The notes beneath the pieces were generated by a model. The model had not been told where the DNA came from and did not search any database. It worked only from the letters and a program-made list of their open reading frames with translations. Below, piece by piece: positions 45,087-53,994 of a DNA stretch of 64,000 nucleotides; the first letter of the stretch is position 1, and every line of letters starts with the position of its first letter. Both the position numbers and the translations under genes were made by a program. Source of the DNA: Corynebacterium lubricantis DSM 45231 (GTDB taxonomy: Bacteria > Actinomycetota > Actinomycetes > Mycobacteriales > Mycobacteriaceae); contig NZ_KB902215.1 in NCBI RefSeq assembly GCF_000379425.1, positions 124,001 through 188,000 of the forward strand, in the 5' to 3' direction.

Positions 45087-46589
45087 ATGAGTGAACGCAT
45101 CGCAAATGCAGAATTGCGTGGCAAGGTAATGACCGCCGATGAGGCAGCGCAGTTTATTGATAACGGCGCACGAGTGGGCATGTCCGGATTCACCGGCGCT
45201 GCCTACCCAAAGGCACTGCCTACCGCTATTGCGAACCGCGCGAAGGAAGCACAGCAAAAGGGTGAAGAGTACAAGATTGATCTCTACACCGGTGCTTCCA
45301 CTGCTCCAGACTGTGACGGCGTGATGGCTGAAGCTGGTGCGATCAACTACCGCATGCCATACCAGTCCGACCCAACGATGCGTAAGGCTATCAACGCCGG
45401 CGAGATGAAGTACCAAGACATTCACCTGTCCCACTCTGGTCTCTACATCGAGCAGGGCTTCCTGGGTATCGACGTCGCTGTCGTCGAGGCAACCCGCATC
45501 ACCGAAGAGGGCCACCTGATTCCTTCCTCCGGCGTGGGTAACAACCTCGAGTGGTTGGACAATGCAGACAAGATCATCATCGAGGTCAACTCCTGGCAGT
45601 CCCTCGATCTTGAAGGCATGGCAGATATCTACCGCATTCCACGCCTGCCAAACCGCACGCCAATCCCGATCCAGAATGTCGGTGACCGCATCGGTACCAC
45701 CTACATCGACATTGACCTGAGCAAGGTCGTTGCCATTGTTGAGACCGACGCACCTGACCGCAACGCTCCATTCAAGGAGCCAGACGACGTTTCGGTGGCA
45801 ATCGCTGGAAACTTCCTCGACTTCCTCGAGGGCGAAGTAGCTGCGGGTCGCCTCTCCTACGACGGCTACATCATGCAGTCCGGTGTGGGCAACGTCCCGA
45901 ACGCCGTGATGGCAGGCCTGCTGGACTCCAAGTTCGAGAACATCCAGGCTTACACCGAGGTCATCCAGGACGGCATGCTCGACCTGATCGATGCAGGCAA
46001 GATGACCGTTGCATCTGCTACCTCGTTCTCCCTGTCTCCTGAATACGCGGAGAAGATGAACCAGGAAGCAAAGCGCTACCGTGATTACATCATCACTCGT
46101 CCGCTGCAGGTGTCCAACCACCCAGAGGTCATCCGTCGTATGGGCTTGATTGCTACCAACGGCATGATCGAGGCCGACATCTACGGCAACATCAACTCCA
46201 CTCACGTCAACGGCACCCGCGTGATGAACGGTATCGGTGGCTCCGGCGACTTCACCCGTAACGCTTTCGTTTCCTCCTTCATCTCGGGTTCCGAAGCAAA
46301 GGGCGGCGACATCTCTACCATCGTGCCTTTCGCAGCTCACATCGACCACACCGAGCACGACGCAATGGTGATCATCACCGAGCGCGGCTACGCTGACCTG
46401 CGCGGCCTGGCTCCACGTGATCGTGTTGCCAAGATGATCGAGATCGCTCACCCTGACTACCAGCCACTGCTGCAGGAGTACTACGAGCGGGCTCAGTCGG
46501 TACAGCCATTCCAGGCAACGCCACATGATCTCAAGACCGCATTCGATTTCCACACTCGTATGCTCGAGACCGGCTCCATGAAGAAGTAA
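45087..46589 (+). CDS. actA: Succinyl-CoA:acetate CoA-transferase ActA/Cat
   Basis: 500 residues, acetyl-CoA hydrolase/transferase family; moves CoA between succinyl-CoA and acetate. RVGMSGFTGAAYPKALPTAI at the N-terminus, ASTAPDCDGVMAEAGAI, YIMQSGVGNVPNAVMAGL, and the Glu-bearing stretch INSTHVNGTRVMNGIGGSGDF, then ERGYADLRGLAPRDR. Length agrees with C. glutamicum Cat (about 502). Strong codon bias. Together with the RamA-like sites upstream this suggests a role in acetate overflow and use. Confidence 0.93.
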   Translation: MSERIANAELRGKVMTADEAAQFIDNGARVGMSGFTGAAYPKALPTAIANRAKEAQQKGEEYKIDLYTGASTAPDCDGVMAEAGAINYRMPYQSDPTMRKAINAGEMKYQDIHLSHSGLYIEQGFLGIDVAVVEATRITEEGHLIPSSGVGNNLEWLDNADKIIIEVNSWQSLDLEGMADIYRIPRLPNRTPIPIQNVGDRIGTTYIDIDLSKVVAIVETDAPDRNAPFKEPDDVSVAIAGNFLDFLEGEVAAGRLSYDGYIMQSGVGNVPNAVMAGLLDSKFENIQAYTEVIQDGMLDLIDAGKMTVASATSFSLSPEYAEKMNQEAKRYRDYIITRPLQVSNHPEVIRRMGLIATNGMIEADIYGNINSTHVNGTRVMNGIGGSGDFTRNAFVSSFISGSEAKGGDISTIVPFAAHIDHTEHDAMVIITERGYADLRGLAPRDRVAKMIEIAHPDYQPLLQEYYERAQSVQPFQATPHDLKTAFDFHTRMLETGSMKK

Positions 46590-46605
46590 TTCTTCTTGAG
46601 TGAAG

Positions 46606-46650
46606 AAGACCGGCCGGCGCCACCTAGAGGTGGTACCGGCCGGTCTTTCT
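46606..46650 (+). terminator. Terminator of actA
   Basis: 12-bp stem AAGACCGGCCGG (46606-46617) with CCGGCCGGTCTT (46636-46647), with a nested CCACCTAGAGGTGG hairpin and a T-rich end. Confidence 0.85.
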
Positions 46651-46661
46651 AATTGGGCACG

Positions 46662-46719
46662 ATCGACGGATTTGGGTTCTGAACCCTAATCTGGGCCGAA
46701 AAACTCATGATCCGTCGAT
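46662..46719 (-). terminator. Nested inverted repeat after cydC
   Basis: Outer arms ATCGACGGAT (46662-46671) and ATCCGTCGAT (46710-46719) enclose an inner GGGTTCTGAACCC. Placed directly past the cydC stop, so a terminator or 3'-end structure is the simplest reading; a T-run is lacking. Confidence 0.5.
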
Positions 46720-46720
46720 G

Positions 46721-48247
46721 TTAAACCCTAGAGGAACTTATCTCCACGCCAACCGGCCCATCAGTGTGAGCCACCACTATTACCGTGCGCTGGGGTTTTG
46801 CCCCGGGCAGTTCCTCGTGCAGAAGCATCTGCAACAGCGAGTCAGCCGAGGCGGGGTCAAGGTGGGCGGTGGGCTCGTCGAGAAGCAAAACATCGGCTTC
46901 ACTGCACAGCGCGCGGGCTAATAATAGGCGGCGGCGCTGACCAGCTGAGAGCGATTCGGTGCCATCCGCGAGGACAAAGTCCAGGTCGAACTCGAAGCAG
47001 ACGGCGCGAAGCGTCTCTTCCATGAGTGCATCTGATGCCTGGGGTGCGGCAACCCGGATATTTTCGCGCACCGAGGTGGAAAATAGCCACGCGTCTTCGG
47101 CGAAGAACCGTGCGCCGAAAGGCTTCGTCACGGAACCGGAAGCTTCCGGAAGCAATCCCGCCACAGTTTGGAGCATCGTCGTTTTGCCACAGCCAGATGG
47201 CCCACGGACGAGCATGCGCTCACCCGCAGCGAGGTCAAAGTCCCACGCGGTAGCGCCCCACGCAGTGTGCAAATCCCGCGCAGAAACCGTCGCAGTATCC
47301 TCGCGCGCGGGTTCAGGCGCAGCGGGAGCTTCTACGAGCCGACGCAACCGAGCCGCCGAAATCTTGGCTTCCTCAGCGTGCACGGCTGCCTCCGCGAGAG
47401 GGCCATGGGCCTCGAAAGCTGCCAGCGGGATCATCACAAGCATGCCCAGCCAGACCGGCTCGCCCGTATATGAGGTCACGCCAACCAGCGTGACCAGCAG
47501 CGCCGCCAGCCCAGTCGCCCAGGCTTGAATCCCTTCGGACAGAGCAAGCGGGCGTTGCGCGGCGACTGATTCAGCGGTCGAACGCCTCGAGGCGGCTAGG
47601 GCCGAAGTCAGTTGCTCCTCCGCTTTTCCCGCGGCGAAGTACTCAGCGCGATGTTCAAGCACCGCATCGAGTCGAACATGGAACTCGTCGCTCGCCTCCA
47701 CATTGTGCGACCCGCGCGAGACTCGGACAGCGATGGCAGGAATCAGCAGCCCAGTCACTGCAAACGCCACCGCCATCACTACAGCGGCCAGCGGGCTGAG
47801 CCACACGGTGAACACCAGCGCGGCGAGCGAAAGCACGACAGCAACACCTATGGGAACGACGGTGCGCACGACGAGGTCGGTGATGCGCTCGGTGTCGTTG
47901 ACAAGACGCACGTGTCCTTCGCCGCGGGTCGTTCCGCTTGACGACGACGCCAGCGCGTCGTAGATCTTCGCCCGCAGCGTGGTCAGGGCGCTGAGCCCCA
48001 GCTTGTGCGATACCAGCCGATCGAGGTACCGGAATACAGCCCGCGAGATACCGAGGGCGCGCACAGCAGTGATTGCCACGGAGAGGTGGAGCACGGGAGG
48101 CATCTCCCAGGCCCTAGTAATCAACCAGCCCGACAGCACCGTCAACGTGAGTGCAGAGAGCAGCGTGATGGAACCGGCGAGGGCCGCCCAGACAATATCG
48201 CGACGACGCACACCTGCGAGGCGGAGCAGGAAACGAAGATCGCTCAT
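46721..48247 (-). CDS. cydC: ABC exporter subunit CydC
   Basis: 508 residues: six membrane segments, then an ATPase with Walker A GPSGCGKTTML, signature LSAGQRRRLLLARAL, Walker B VLLLDEPTAHLDP. CydDC exports cysteine and glutathione-type thiols and is needed to assemble cytochrome bd. Overlaps the end of cydD by 4 bp (ATGA), so the two halves are translated together. Confidence 0.92.
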   Translation of the reverse strand: MSDLRFLLRLAGVRRRDIVWAALAGSITLLSALTLTVLSGWLITRAWEMPPVLHLSVAITAVRALGISRAVFRYLDRLVSHKLGLSALTTLRAKIYDALASSSSGTTRGEGHVRLVNDTERITDLVVRTVVPIGVAVVLSLAALVFTVWLSPLAAVVMAVAFAVTGLLIPAIAVRVSRGSHNVEASDEFHVRLDAVLEHRAEYFAAGKAEEQLTSALAASRRSTAESVAAQRPLALSEGIQAWATGLAALLVTLVGVTSYTGEPVWLGMLVMIPLAAFEAHGPLAEAAVHAEEAKISAARLRRLVEAPAAPEPAREDTATVSARDLHTAWGATAWDFDLAAGERMLVRGPSGCGKTTMLQTVAGLLPEASGSVTKPFGARFFAEDAWLFSTSVRENIRVAAPQASDALMEETLRAVCFEFDLDFVLADGTESLSAGQRRRLLLARALCSEADVLLLDEPTAHLDPASADSLLQMLLHEELPGAKPQRTVIVVAHTDGPVGVEISSSRV

Positions 48248-49794
48248 AGCCAGATCACCTCGTCGGCCTCTGCGTAGAGGCGTTCGTCGTGGGAGGCGAC
48301 CACGACGGTCTTGCCGCTGCGTGCTTGGGCGCGGAGTGCTTCCAAGGCTGTGCGTGCCAATTCGGGGGACAGGTGGGCGGTGGGCTCGTCGAGAAGCAAA
48401 ACCTGTGCCGAACTGGCGAGCGTGCGCGACAGCCCGACGCGCTGGAGCTGCCCGGCCGAGATCCCCTCACCGGACGGGCCGACTTGTTGATCTAGGGGAA
48501 TGTCGAGTCCTACTGCCTCGCGGGAGTCACTAGTGGTGGCGGTGCCTATCAGCGTGAGATTGTCCTCGACGTCGCCGGGGACGGTTGCGGGGCGCGCGGG
48601 CAAATAGGCGACGTGCCCGGTCACGGAAATGGAGCCGGTGACCTTGTCGTCGGGAAGCAAGCCGAGCGCTGCGAGGAACACCGTCGATTTGCCGGAGCCG
48701 TTCGGACCGGCCAGCACAGTGATGCGGCCGGGAAGCGCATCGAAGGAGAGATGCTCTGGGCGTATCCCGTCGCGACCACTGACGGAGAGGCCTTCGGCGC
48801 GCACACCTGGCACTCCGTGGGTGAGATAGGTTCCGGTGGCACTCGGCTTGGCGTCGATAAGTGTGAGGAGTTGATCGGCGGCCTCGAGCCCGTCGACGGC
48901 GGAGTGATAATTCGTGCCCACCTGGCGCACGGGATTGAACACCTCGGGGACAATAATCAGCACGACCAACCCAGCAAGCAGGCTCATCTCGCCGTAGACC
49001 AGCCGCAGCCCGATGCTCACTGCTACGAGTGCGACGGAAAGAGTGGCCAAAAACTCGAGGGCAAACGAGGAGAGGAAGGCCAGCCGCAGCACACCCATGG
49101 TGGCCTTCTCATGACGCTTGCCGGTCTCGCGGATCTGTCGGGCTGGGCGTTGCGTGGCATGCAGCGCGCGCAGTGTTGGCGCACCGGAGAGCAAGTCGGC
49201 GAGTTGGTCCCCGAGTCCTGCAGTTACCTTCAGGCGGCGTTCGGTATGGGTTGCTGTGAGCTTGCCAATCAGGATCATGAACGCTGGGATGAGCGGCAAA
49301 GTGACTAAAGCGAATAGCCCGGAGATCCAATCGAAGACAAAGATCACAATTAACACGGTGGGTGTGGCAATGGCCAACGCGATCAGCGACGGGAGGAACT
49401 CGGACAGGTAGGGGCGAAAGTCCTCGAGCCCGCGAGTGAGGATATGGCGCCACGATGCCGCGTTGGACTGCACCTCGCGGGGGTCGCGCCGGGCGAGTGC
49501 GCGCAGTCCTTGCTCGCGCAGCGTATCTACAGTTTCGCCGACGGCAAGATGCGAAGCACGCTTCGCCAACCAGGCGACCGCCCCGTGTGCTGCAACCACG
49601 AACAACAAGGCGAGGAAGAGAGCGGGGTAGTTCGCCTCGCGTCCCTCAATCGCGGAAGCAACAATGATGCCGAGGAGGACCCCACGGGCGACCACTAGCA
49701 CGGTAGTCAGGGCTTGGGTGAGCCCAGTGCGCACGATAAGTCTGCGCACCGGGGGAGCTACACGAATGAGTCGGGAATCAACCGGGCTTGCCAC
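48244..49794 (-). CDS. cydD: ABC exporter subunit CydD
   Basis: 516 residues with an N-terminal membrane domain (RTGLTQALTTVLVVARGVLLG...) and C-terminal ATPase: Walker A GPNGSGKSTVFL, signature ISAGQLQRVGLSRTL, Walker B LLLDEPTAHLSP, H-loop VVASHDERLY. Forms a heterodimer with CydC. Begins 3 bp after cydB. Confidence 0.92.
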   Translation of the reverse strand: MASPVDSRLIRVAPPVRRLIVRTGLTQALTTVLVVARGVLLGIIVASAIEGREANYPALFLALLFVVAAHGAVAWLAKRASHLAVGETVDTLREQGLRALARRDPREVQSNAASWRHILTRGLEDFRPYLSEFLPSLIALAIATPTVLIVIFVFDWISGLFALVTLPLIPAFMILIGKLTATHTERRLKVTAGLGDQLADLLSGAPTLRALHATQRPARQIRETGKRHEKATMGVLRLAFLSSFALEFLATLSVALVAVSIGLRLVYGEMSLLAGLVVLIIVPEVFNPVRQVGTNYHSAVDGLEAADQLLTLIDAKPSATGTYLTHGVPGVRAEGLSVSGRDGIRPEHLSFDALPGRITVLAGPNGSGKSTVFLAALGLLPDDKVTGSISVTGHVAYLPARPATVPGDVEDNLTLIGTATTSDSREAVGLDIPLDQQVGPSGEGISAGQLQRVGLSRTLASSAQVLLLDEPTAHLSPELARTALEALRAQARSGKTVVVASHDERLYAEADEVIWL

Positions 49795-49797
49795 GAC

Positions 49798-50802
49798 TTA
49801 GACCTTCACCCGTTTCCTAAATGACCAGTACGCCCAGCCCTGCCCCACCAAGATAACGGGCACGAAGATCAAGGCTCCCCAGCTCATCACCTTCAGGGTG
49901 TACGGGCTCGACGACGCGTTGTAGATATCCCAGCCAGCGAATTGGCTTGTCGACGGCATGACGTCAGGGAAGAGCGAACCAAAGAGCATGACTCCCACAC
50001 CGACGACGGTCAGCGCGGTGAAGGCAAAAGCCCAGCCATCATGGGCACGGTAGAGAGCGACAATGGCGGCCAGCAAAGTCAGGACGGTGAGCCCCAAGAC
50101 GATCCAAGTCCAATCAGCGCCGACGCTCAATTGCAGCCAAACAATATAGACAGCTGCGACCACCACGGTCGGGGCCACGAGTGCCTTTTTCGCCAGCCCG
50201 TGCATCCGGCTGCGCAGCGGATCTTCTGCTTTGTACCCAATAAACATGGCGCCGTGCAGCATGAACAGCAAAACAAATGCGAGTCCGCCTAGCAGAGGCA
50301 ATGGAGTGAACAGTCCAATAAAGCCGTCCGTGAATGAATTGATGCGGCCGGCCTCATTGATCGGAACACCGACCACAATGTTGGTAAAAATCACGCCCCA
50401 TAAGAAAGCAGGGACGTAGGAACCAATCATGGTGCCGATATCGCAGCGCTTTCGCCACTGATATGTATTCACCTTGGAGCGCCATTCGATGGACACGCCA
50501 CGAATAATCAGCGACACCAAGAGCAGCAGCAGTGGGAGATAGAACCCCGAGAAAAGCGTGGAGTACCACTCCGGGAAGGCCGCGAAGATGGCGCCGGCGC
50601 CGACAATCAACCAGACTTCGTTGCCGTCCCACACCGGCCCGATGGTGGTCATTTGCGCCGTACGACGCAGATCGTTTTCCTCCTTGTCTTTGCCACCAAC
50701 AAAGGGCAGCAACATGCCTACACCGAAGTCGAAACCTTCAAGGACGAAGTAGCCGATGAAGAAGAATGCAATAGCGAAAAACCATAAGGTGTTCAGATCC
50801 AT
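49798..50802 (-). CDS. cydB: Cytochrome bd oxidase subunit II CydB
   Basis: 334 residues with eight to nine membrane segments. LWFFAIAFFFIGYFVLEGFDFGVGMLLPF at the start, GPVWDGNEVWLIVGAGAIFAAFP and ISRGVSIEWRSK-like GVSIEWRSK are CydB landmarks. Forms the quinol oxidase with CydA for low-oxygen respiration. Stop of cydA and start of cydB are adjacent. Confidence 0.95.
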   Translation of the reverse strand: MDLNTLWFFAIAFFFIGYFVLEGFDFGVGMLLPFVGGKDKEENDLRRTAQMTTIGPVWDGNEVWLIVGAGAIFAAFPEWYSTLFSGFYLPLLLLLVSLIIRGVSIEWRSKVNTYQWRKRCDIGTMIGSYVPAFLWGVIFTNIVVGVPINEAGRINSFTDGFIGLFTPLPLLGGLAFVLLFMLHGAMFIGYKAEDPLRSRMHGLAKKALVAPTVVVAAVYIVWLQLSVGADWTWIVLGLTVLTLLAAIVALYRAHDGWAFAFTALTVVGVGVMLFGSLFPDVMPSTSQFAGWDIYNASSSPYTLKVMSWGALIFVPVILVGQGWAYWSFRKRVKV

Positions 50803-52410
50803 CTACTTCTCACCCTCATTATCGCTCGCTTCGGTTTTCAGAGCTGTTGAGCCGCTTTGCGACGATTGACTGCCACCGGATTCAGCGCCCGGGGAGTCAT
50901 CGCTAAACGTCAACGGAGTCAGATCCGAATCGTCGCCCGGACCGTAAGTCACCTCAGCGATGTGGTCGGCATCTCCCTTGCGGATGCCCGGCTGGTCCAG
51001 CCCGTAGCGCACGTACTTGCGCATGAGCCAGAACCATACGATGGCCAGGACACCGTAGAGCAGCGTGAAGGTGGACAGACTGAGCAGTACCTGCCACGGT
51101 TCGTGGTCGGAGACGCCGTAATCGACGATCATGTGGATGTTTTGTTCGCCGCCTGGGGAGTTGGCGCCCTGGAATTCTGGATTGGGGTGCACAACCCACG
51201 GTTGGCGACCCATTTCGGTAAAGATCCAGCCGGAGAAGTTAGAAATCCATGGGGCGGGCAGTGCTACTAGGCACGCGATCTGGATCCAGCGCGCTGCTGG
51301 TACGCGGTTCTTCCGCGTTTTCCATAGCGCGACAAGTGCCATGATGATGGGCACGACCATGAACCCAATCATGAGGCGGAAAGACCAGTAGGTGACGAAG
51401 AGGTTGGGAATGTAGTTTCCTGGCCCATACAGGTCCTGGTATTGCGCATTAAGCTCGAGCGCGCCCTGCAATTCAACACCAGTGAACTTTCCTTCCGCGA
51501 GGTAGGACAAGACGAAGGGGACGTCGAGCAGGTGCACCGCGGTGTCGCAGTTATTCATTGTGGACACGGACAGCACAGAGAAGTACGGATCCATTTCGGT
51601 GTGACACAGTGCCTCGGCAGATGCCATCTTCATTGGTTGCTGCTGGAACATGAGCTTGGCTAGAAGGTCACCAGTGAGCGAAACGCCCACGGTGGCAATT
51701 AGGATGACCCAGGCACCGAAGCGGGTCAGTTTGCGCCAGATGGTGTGCGCTGTCCCCTCGGGGTCACCTTTGCGTTTTTCTTTCACCATCCACCATCCGG
51801 CGATGCCGCAGACAAAGGTGCCCGCGAGCATCCAGGCCGCGAAGATGGCGTGAGGAGTTGCCTGAAGGGCAGTCGGATTGGTCAATAACGCCCAAATATC
51901 TACTAACTCTGCTCGGTCGTTGTCGGGGTTATACACGGCTCCCACGGGATGCTGCATGAACGAGTTCGCCACGATGATGAAGTAGGCAGAGACGTTGACG
52001 GCGATGGCGACAGTCCAAATCGATGCTAAGTGTGCCCATTTGGGGACTCGCCCCCAACCGAAGATCCAGACGCCAAGGAAGATTGACTCGAAGAAGAAAG
52101 CTGCGAGTCCCTCAAAAGCGAGCGGGGCACCGAAGACATCGCCGACGAAGCTGGAGTACTCGGACCAGTTCAATCCGAATTGGAACTCCTGCACGATGCC
52201 GGTGACAACGCCCATGGCGAAGTTGATGAGGAAGAGGTTGCCGAAGAATCTGGTCGCGCGGTACCAGGCTTCATCATTGGTGCGGTGCCACATTGTTTGC
52301 ATGATGGCCACCATGGGGGCAAGTCCCATGGTCAAGGGGACAAATATGTAGTGGTAGACAGTTGTAATCCCGAACTGCCAGCGAGATATATCAACTAGGT
52401 CAAGTTCCAT
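50803..52410 (-). CDS. cydA: Cytochrome bd oxidase subunit I CydA
   Basis: 535 residues. DISRWQFGITTVYHYIFVPLTMGLAP carries the N-terminal heme-ligand His; GVVTGIVQEFQFGLNWSEYS, GLAAFFFESIFLGVWIFGW and NSFMQHPVG (second heme His) follow; the quinol-binding loop is the short Q-loop form and the Met ligand is in FMVVPIIM or close by. The last 55 residues are a Ser/Glu-rich cytosolic tail. First gene of cydABDC; its 222-bp upstream region to tRNA-Lys should hold the promoter. Confidence 0.95.
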   Translation of the reverse strand: MELDLVDISRWQFGITTVYHYIFVPLTMGLAPMVAIMQTMWHRTNDEAWYRATRFFGNLFLINFAMGVVTGIVQEFQFGLNWSEYSSFVGDVFGAPLAFEGLAAFFFESIFLGVWIFGWGRVPKWAHLASIWTVAIAVNVSAYFIIVANSFMQHPVGAVYNPDNDRAELVDIWALLTNPTALQATPHAIFAAWMLAGTFVCGIAGWWMVKEKRKGDPEGTAHTIWRKLTRFGAWVILIATVGVSLTGDLLAKLMFQQQPMKMASAEALCHTEMDPYFSVLSVSTMNNCDTAVHLLDVPFVLSYLAEGKFTGVELQGALELNAQYQDLYGPGNYIPNLFVTYWSFRLMIGFMVVPIIMALVALWKTRKNRVPAARWIQIACLVALPAPWISNFSGWIFTEMGRQPWVVHPNPEFQGANSPGGEQNIHMIVDYGVSDHEPWQVLLSLSTFTLLYGVLAIVWFWLMRKYVRYGLDQPGIRKGDADHIAEVTYGPGDDSDLTPLTFSDDSPGAESGGSQSSQSGSTALKTEASDNEGEK

Positions 52411-52632
52411 GAACTTTTCTCCAAGACGGTCAGTGTGCGCTGAGCCACCGCAATGTTGCGAACGGCTTCCATCAGCATCAATTCACGGGAAGAATATATT
52501 TCCCTTGTAATCGTCTGTCGTGAATTCTTTGCCAATAGTTCCCATTTGTGAAGGTTGACCTATAAAGGGGTCAACCATGGAAAATGGGTCCGATTTCTTC
52601 TCTAGAAAGCGAGGCGCTAGGATATTTCCGAC

Positions 52633-52705
52633 GGGCCTTTAGCTCAGTTGGTAGAGCTACGGACTTTTAATCCGCAGGTCGCGGGTTCGATCCCCGCAGG
52701 GCCCA
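52633..52705 (+). tRNA. tRNA-Lys (anticodon TTT)
   Basis: 73 nt. Acceptor GGGCCTT pairs with AGGGCCC (one G-T pair), discriminator A. Anticodon arm ACGGA-CTTTTAA-TCCGC gives TTT. T-arm GGTTCGATCC. No encoded CCA. Confidence 0.95.
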
Positions 52706-52711
52706 CAACAC

Positions 52712-52751
52712 AAGCCTCGAAATGTCGCTAGTATTAGACATTTCGAGGCTT
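52712..52751 (+). terminator. Terminator after tRNA-Lys
   Basis: Perfect 15-bp stem AAGCCTCGAAATGTC (52712-52726) with GACATTTCGAGGCTT (52737-52751), loop of 10 nt. Confidence 0.85.
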
Positions 52752-52966
52752 CTGCATTTAGTAGTTGCGAGATTTGCGGCGATGAAGGGTGTGATTGTTA
52801 TCATGGATTTAGTTCGAGTCATGTGACCATTTATCTATTTTAAACATATGATGAAACTAATACATTTGGTATTGCTCACAAAACTTGTTTATTTAACTGA
52901 GGGCCAAATCAGGGTGCCCCTTGCGGTAAATGTCAGTCCAGTGAAGGTCAAGGGGGAAGGGAAAGC

Positions 52967-53803
52967 ATGACAAATAAGGTGTCAAGTAAAGGGATACCTT
53001 TCCAGAACAAGTGTCAGCTGGTGCTGGATGACGAAATCCGGGCGATTTATGATGAATTAAATCCGCCGGAATCCCCACTTTGGTACCAATTTGGTGTTGG
53101 GCAAGGAAACGGCACAACCGTAGTGATCTTCCCCGCTGAATGCGAAGGCAGCTATACGGAGTCGGAATACCAGGCGTTTTTAGAAGATTGCTCCACTTTG
53201 GAGTCAGTGGGGTACGCCATCCAGCGCGCGAATTTTGGCCGCAGCGAAGGGCTTGTTGTCCTGTATCTGCGACTCGGTGATGGCGACGTAACTGGGGAAG
53301 AAGAAGGCGGCCTCCTCGAGTGGGTGCATCAGGTTTTGCCGGCTGGTGCCACGCACTTATGGGAAGATATTCGCGAAATTGATTCCCGAGTCCTGCAGTT
53401 TTCCCTGCCTGTGTTTCATAGTTCCGAAGTTGAATACTTAGAAAAAGCCTTGAAGGCTTTGCAAAATGCAGGATGGATTGTGGATGTCAGAACTAAAGGT
53501 GAATCTATGACATGCAACCTTATGGCTCCACTGCCCGGTGAACGTCCCGCCAACGTAATTCAAGCCTTGTCCCGTGTGACGTGGGGAACGGATTACACAA
53601 AGATGTTGGCCGAAGGTACCGAGGCCGATGGGATGCTGGTTTTGGATTCGGCGGAAGTGTCCAACGAATCGATGCAAACGGCATTTGCCTTGGCTGCAAA
53701 GGCCCATGCGCAGGGGTGGGCCGTGAAACGAAAGTCGAACATTTCTTCCGGCGAAGACATCATTACTTTTCAGCCTCCGCGCGGCTTGATCGCTCCGCGG
53801 TAA
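52967..53803 (+). CDS. Protein of three internal alpha-beta-alpha-beta repeats, function unknown
   Basis: 278 residues, no signal peptide or membrane segment. I see three similar units at about 20-103, 112-187 and 192-271. Each has a helix (DDEIRAIYDEL; LLEWVHQVL; ANVIQALSRV), a strand ending in a charged turn (TTVVIFPAE; RVLQFSLPVF; DGMLVLDSAE), a longer helix, then an aromatic turn and strand (VGYAIQRANFG; AGWIVDVRTKG; QGWAVKRKSN). The plan resembles RraB-like or ferredoxin-like half-domains, but no catalytic motif is clear. Ribosome site GGGGGAAGGG. The 260 bp upstream is AT-rich and next to tRNA-Lys. No family recognised with certainty. Confidence 0.7.
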   Translation: MTNKVSSKGIPFQNKCQLVLDDEIRAIYDELNPPESPLWYQFGVGQGNGTTVVIFPAECEGSYTESEYQAFLEDCSTLESVGYAIQRANFGRSEGLVVLYLRLGDGDVTGEEEGGLLEWVHQVLPAGATHLWEDIREIDSRVLQFSLPVFHSSEVEYLEKALKALQNAGWIVDVRTKGESMTCNLMAPLPGERPANVIQALSRVTWGTDYTKMLAEGTEADGMLVLDSAEVSNESMQTAFALAAKAHAQGWAVKRKSNISSGEDIITFQPPRGLIAPR

Positions 53804-53994
53804 CCATAAACCCAACGAATGTTATCGGAATGTAATATTTCCGAATTACGTGCAGGCCAATACACATGAGCTGAGCGTCTGAAAGCGTTCGAGGGGCGGG
53901 AAATCGTCGTAAATTATTTGCCCTTCATACATGCGCAAAGCATTATTTCTTCCTGTCAAAGATTAGTATTCCCGAAACAGGAAGGTTCTCCCAG

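Noticed and set aside
44607..46553. 648-codon open frame on the minus strand
   Set aside because: Antisense to actA and crosses the G-run array; no motif, and composition is that of a shadow frame.
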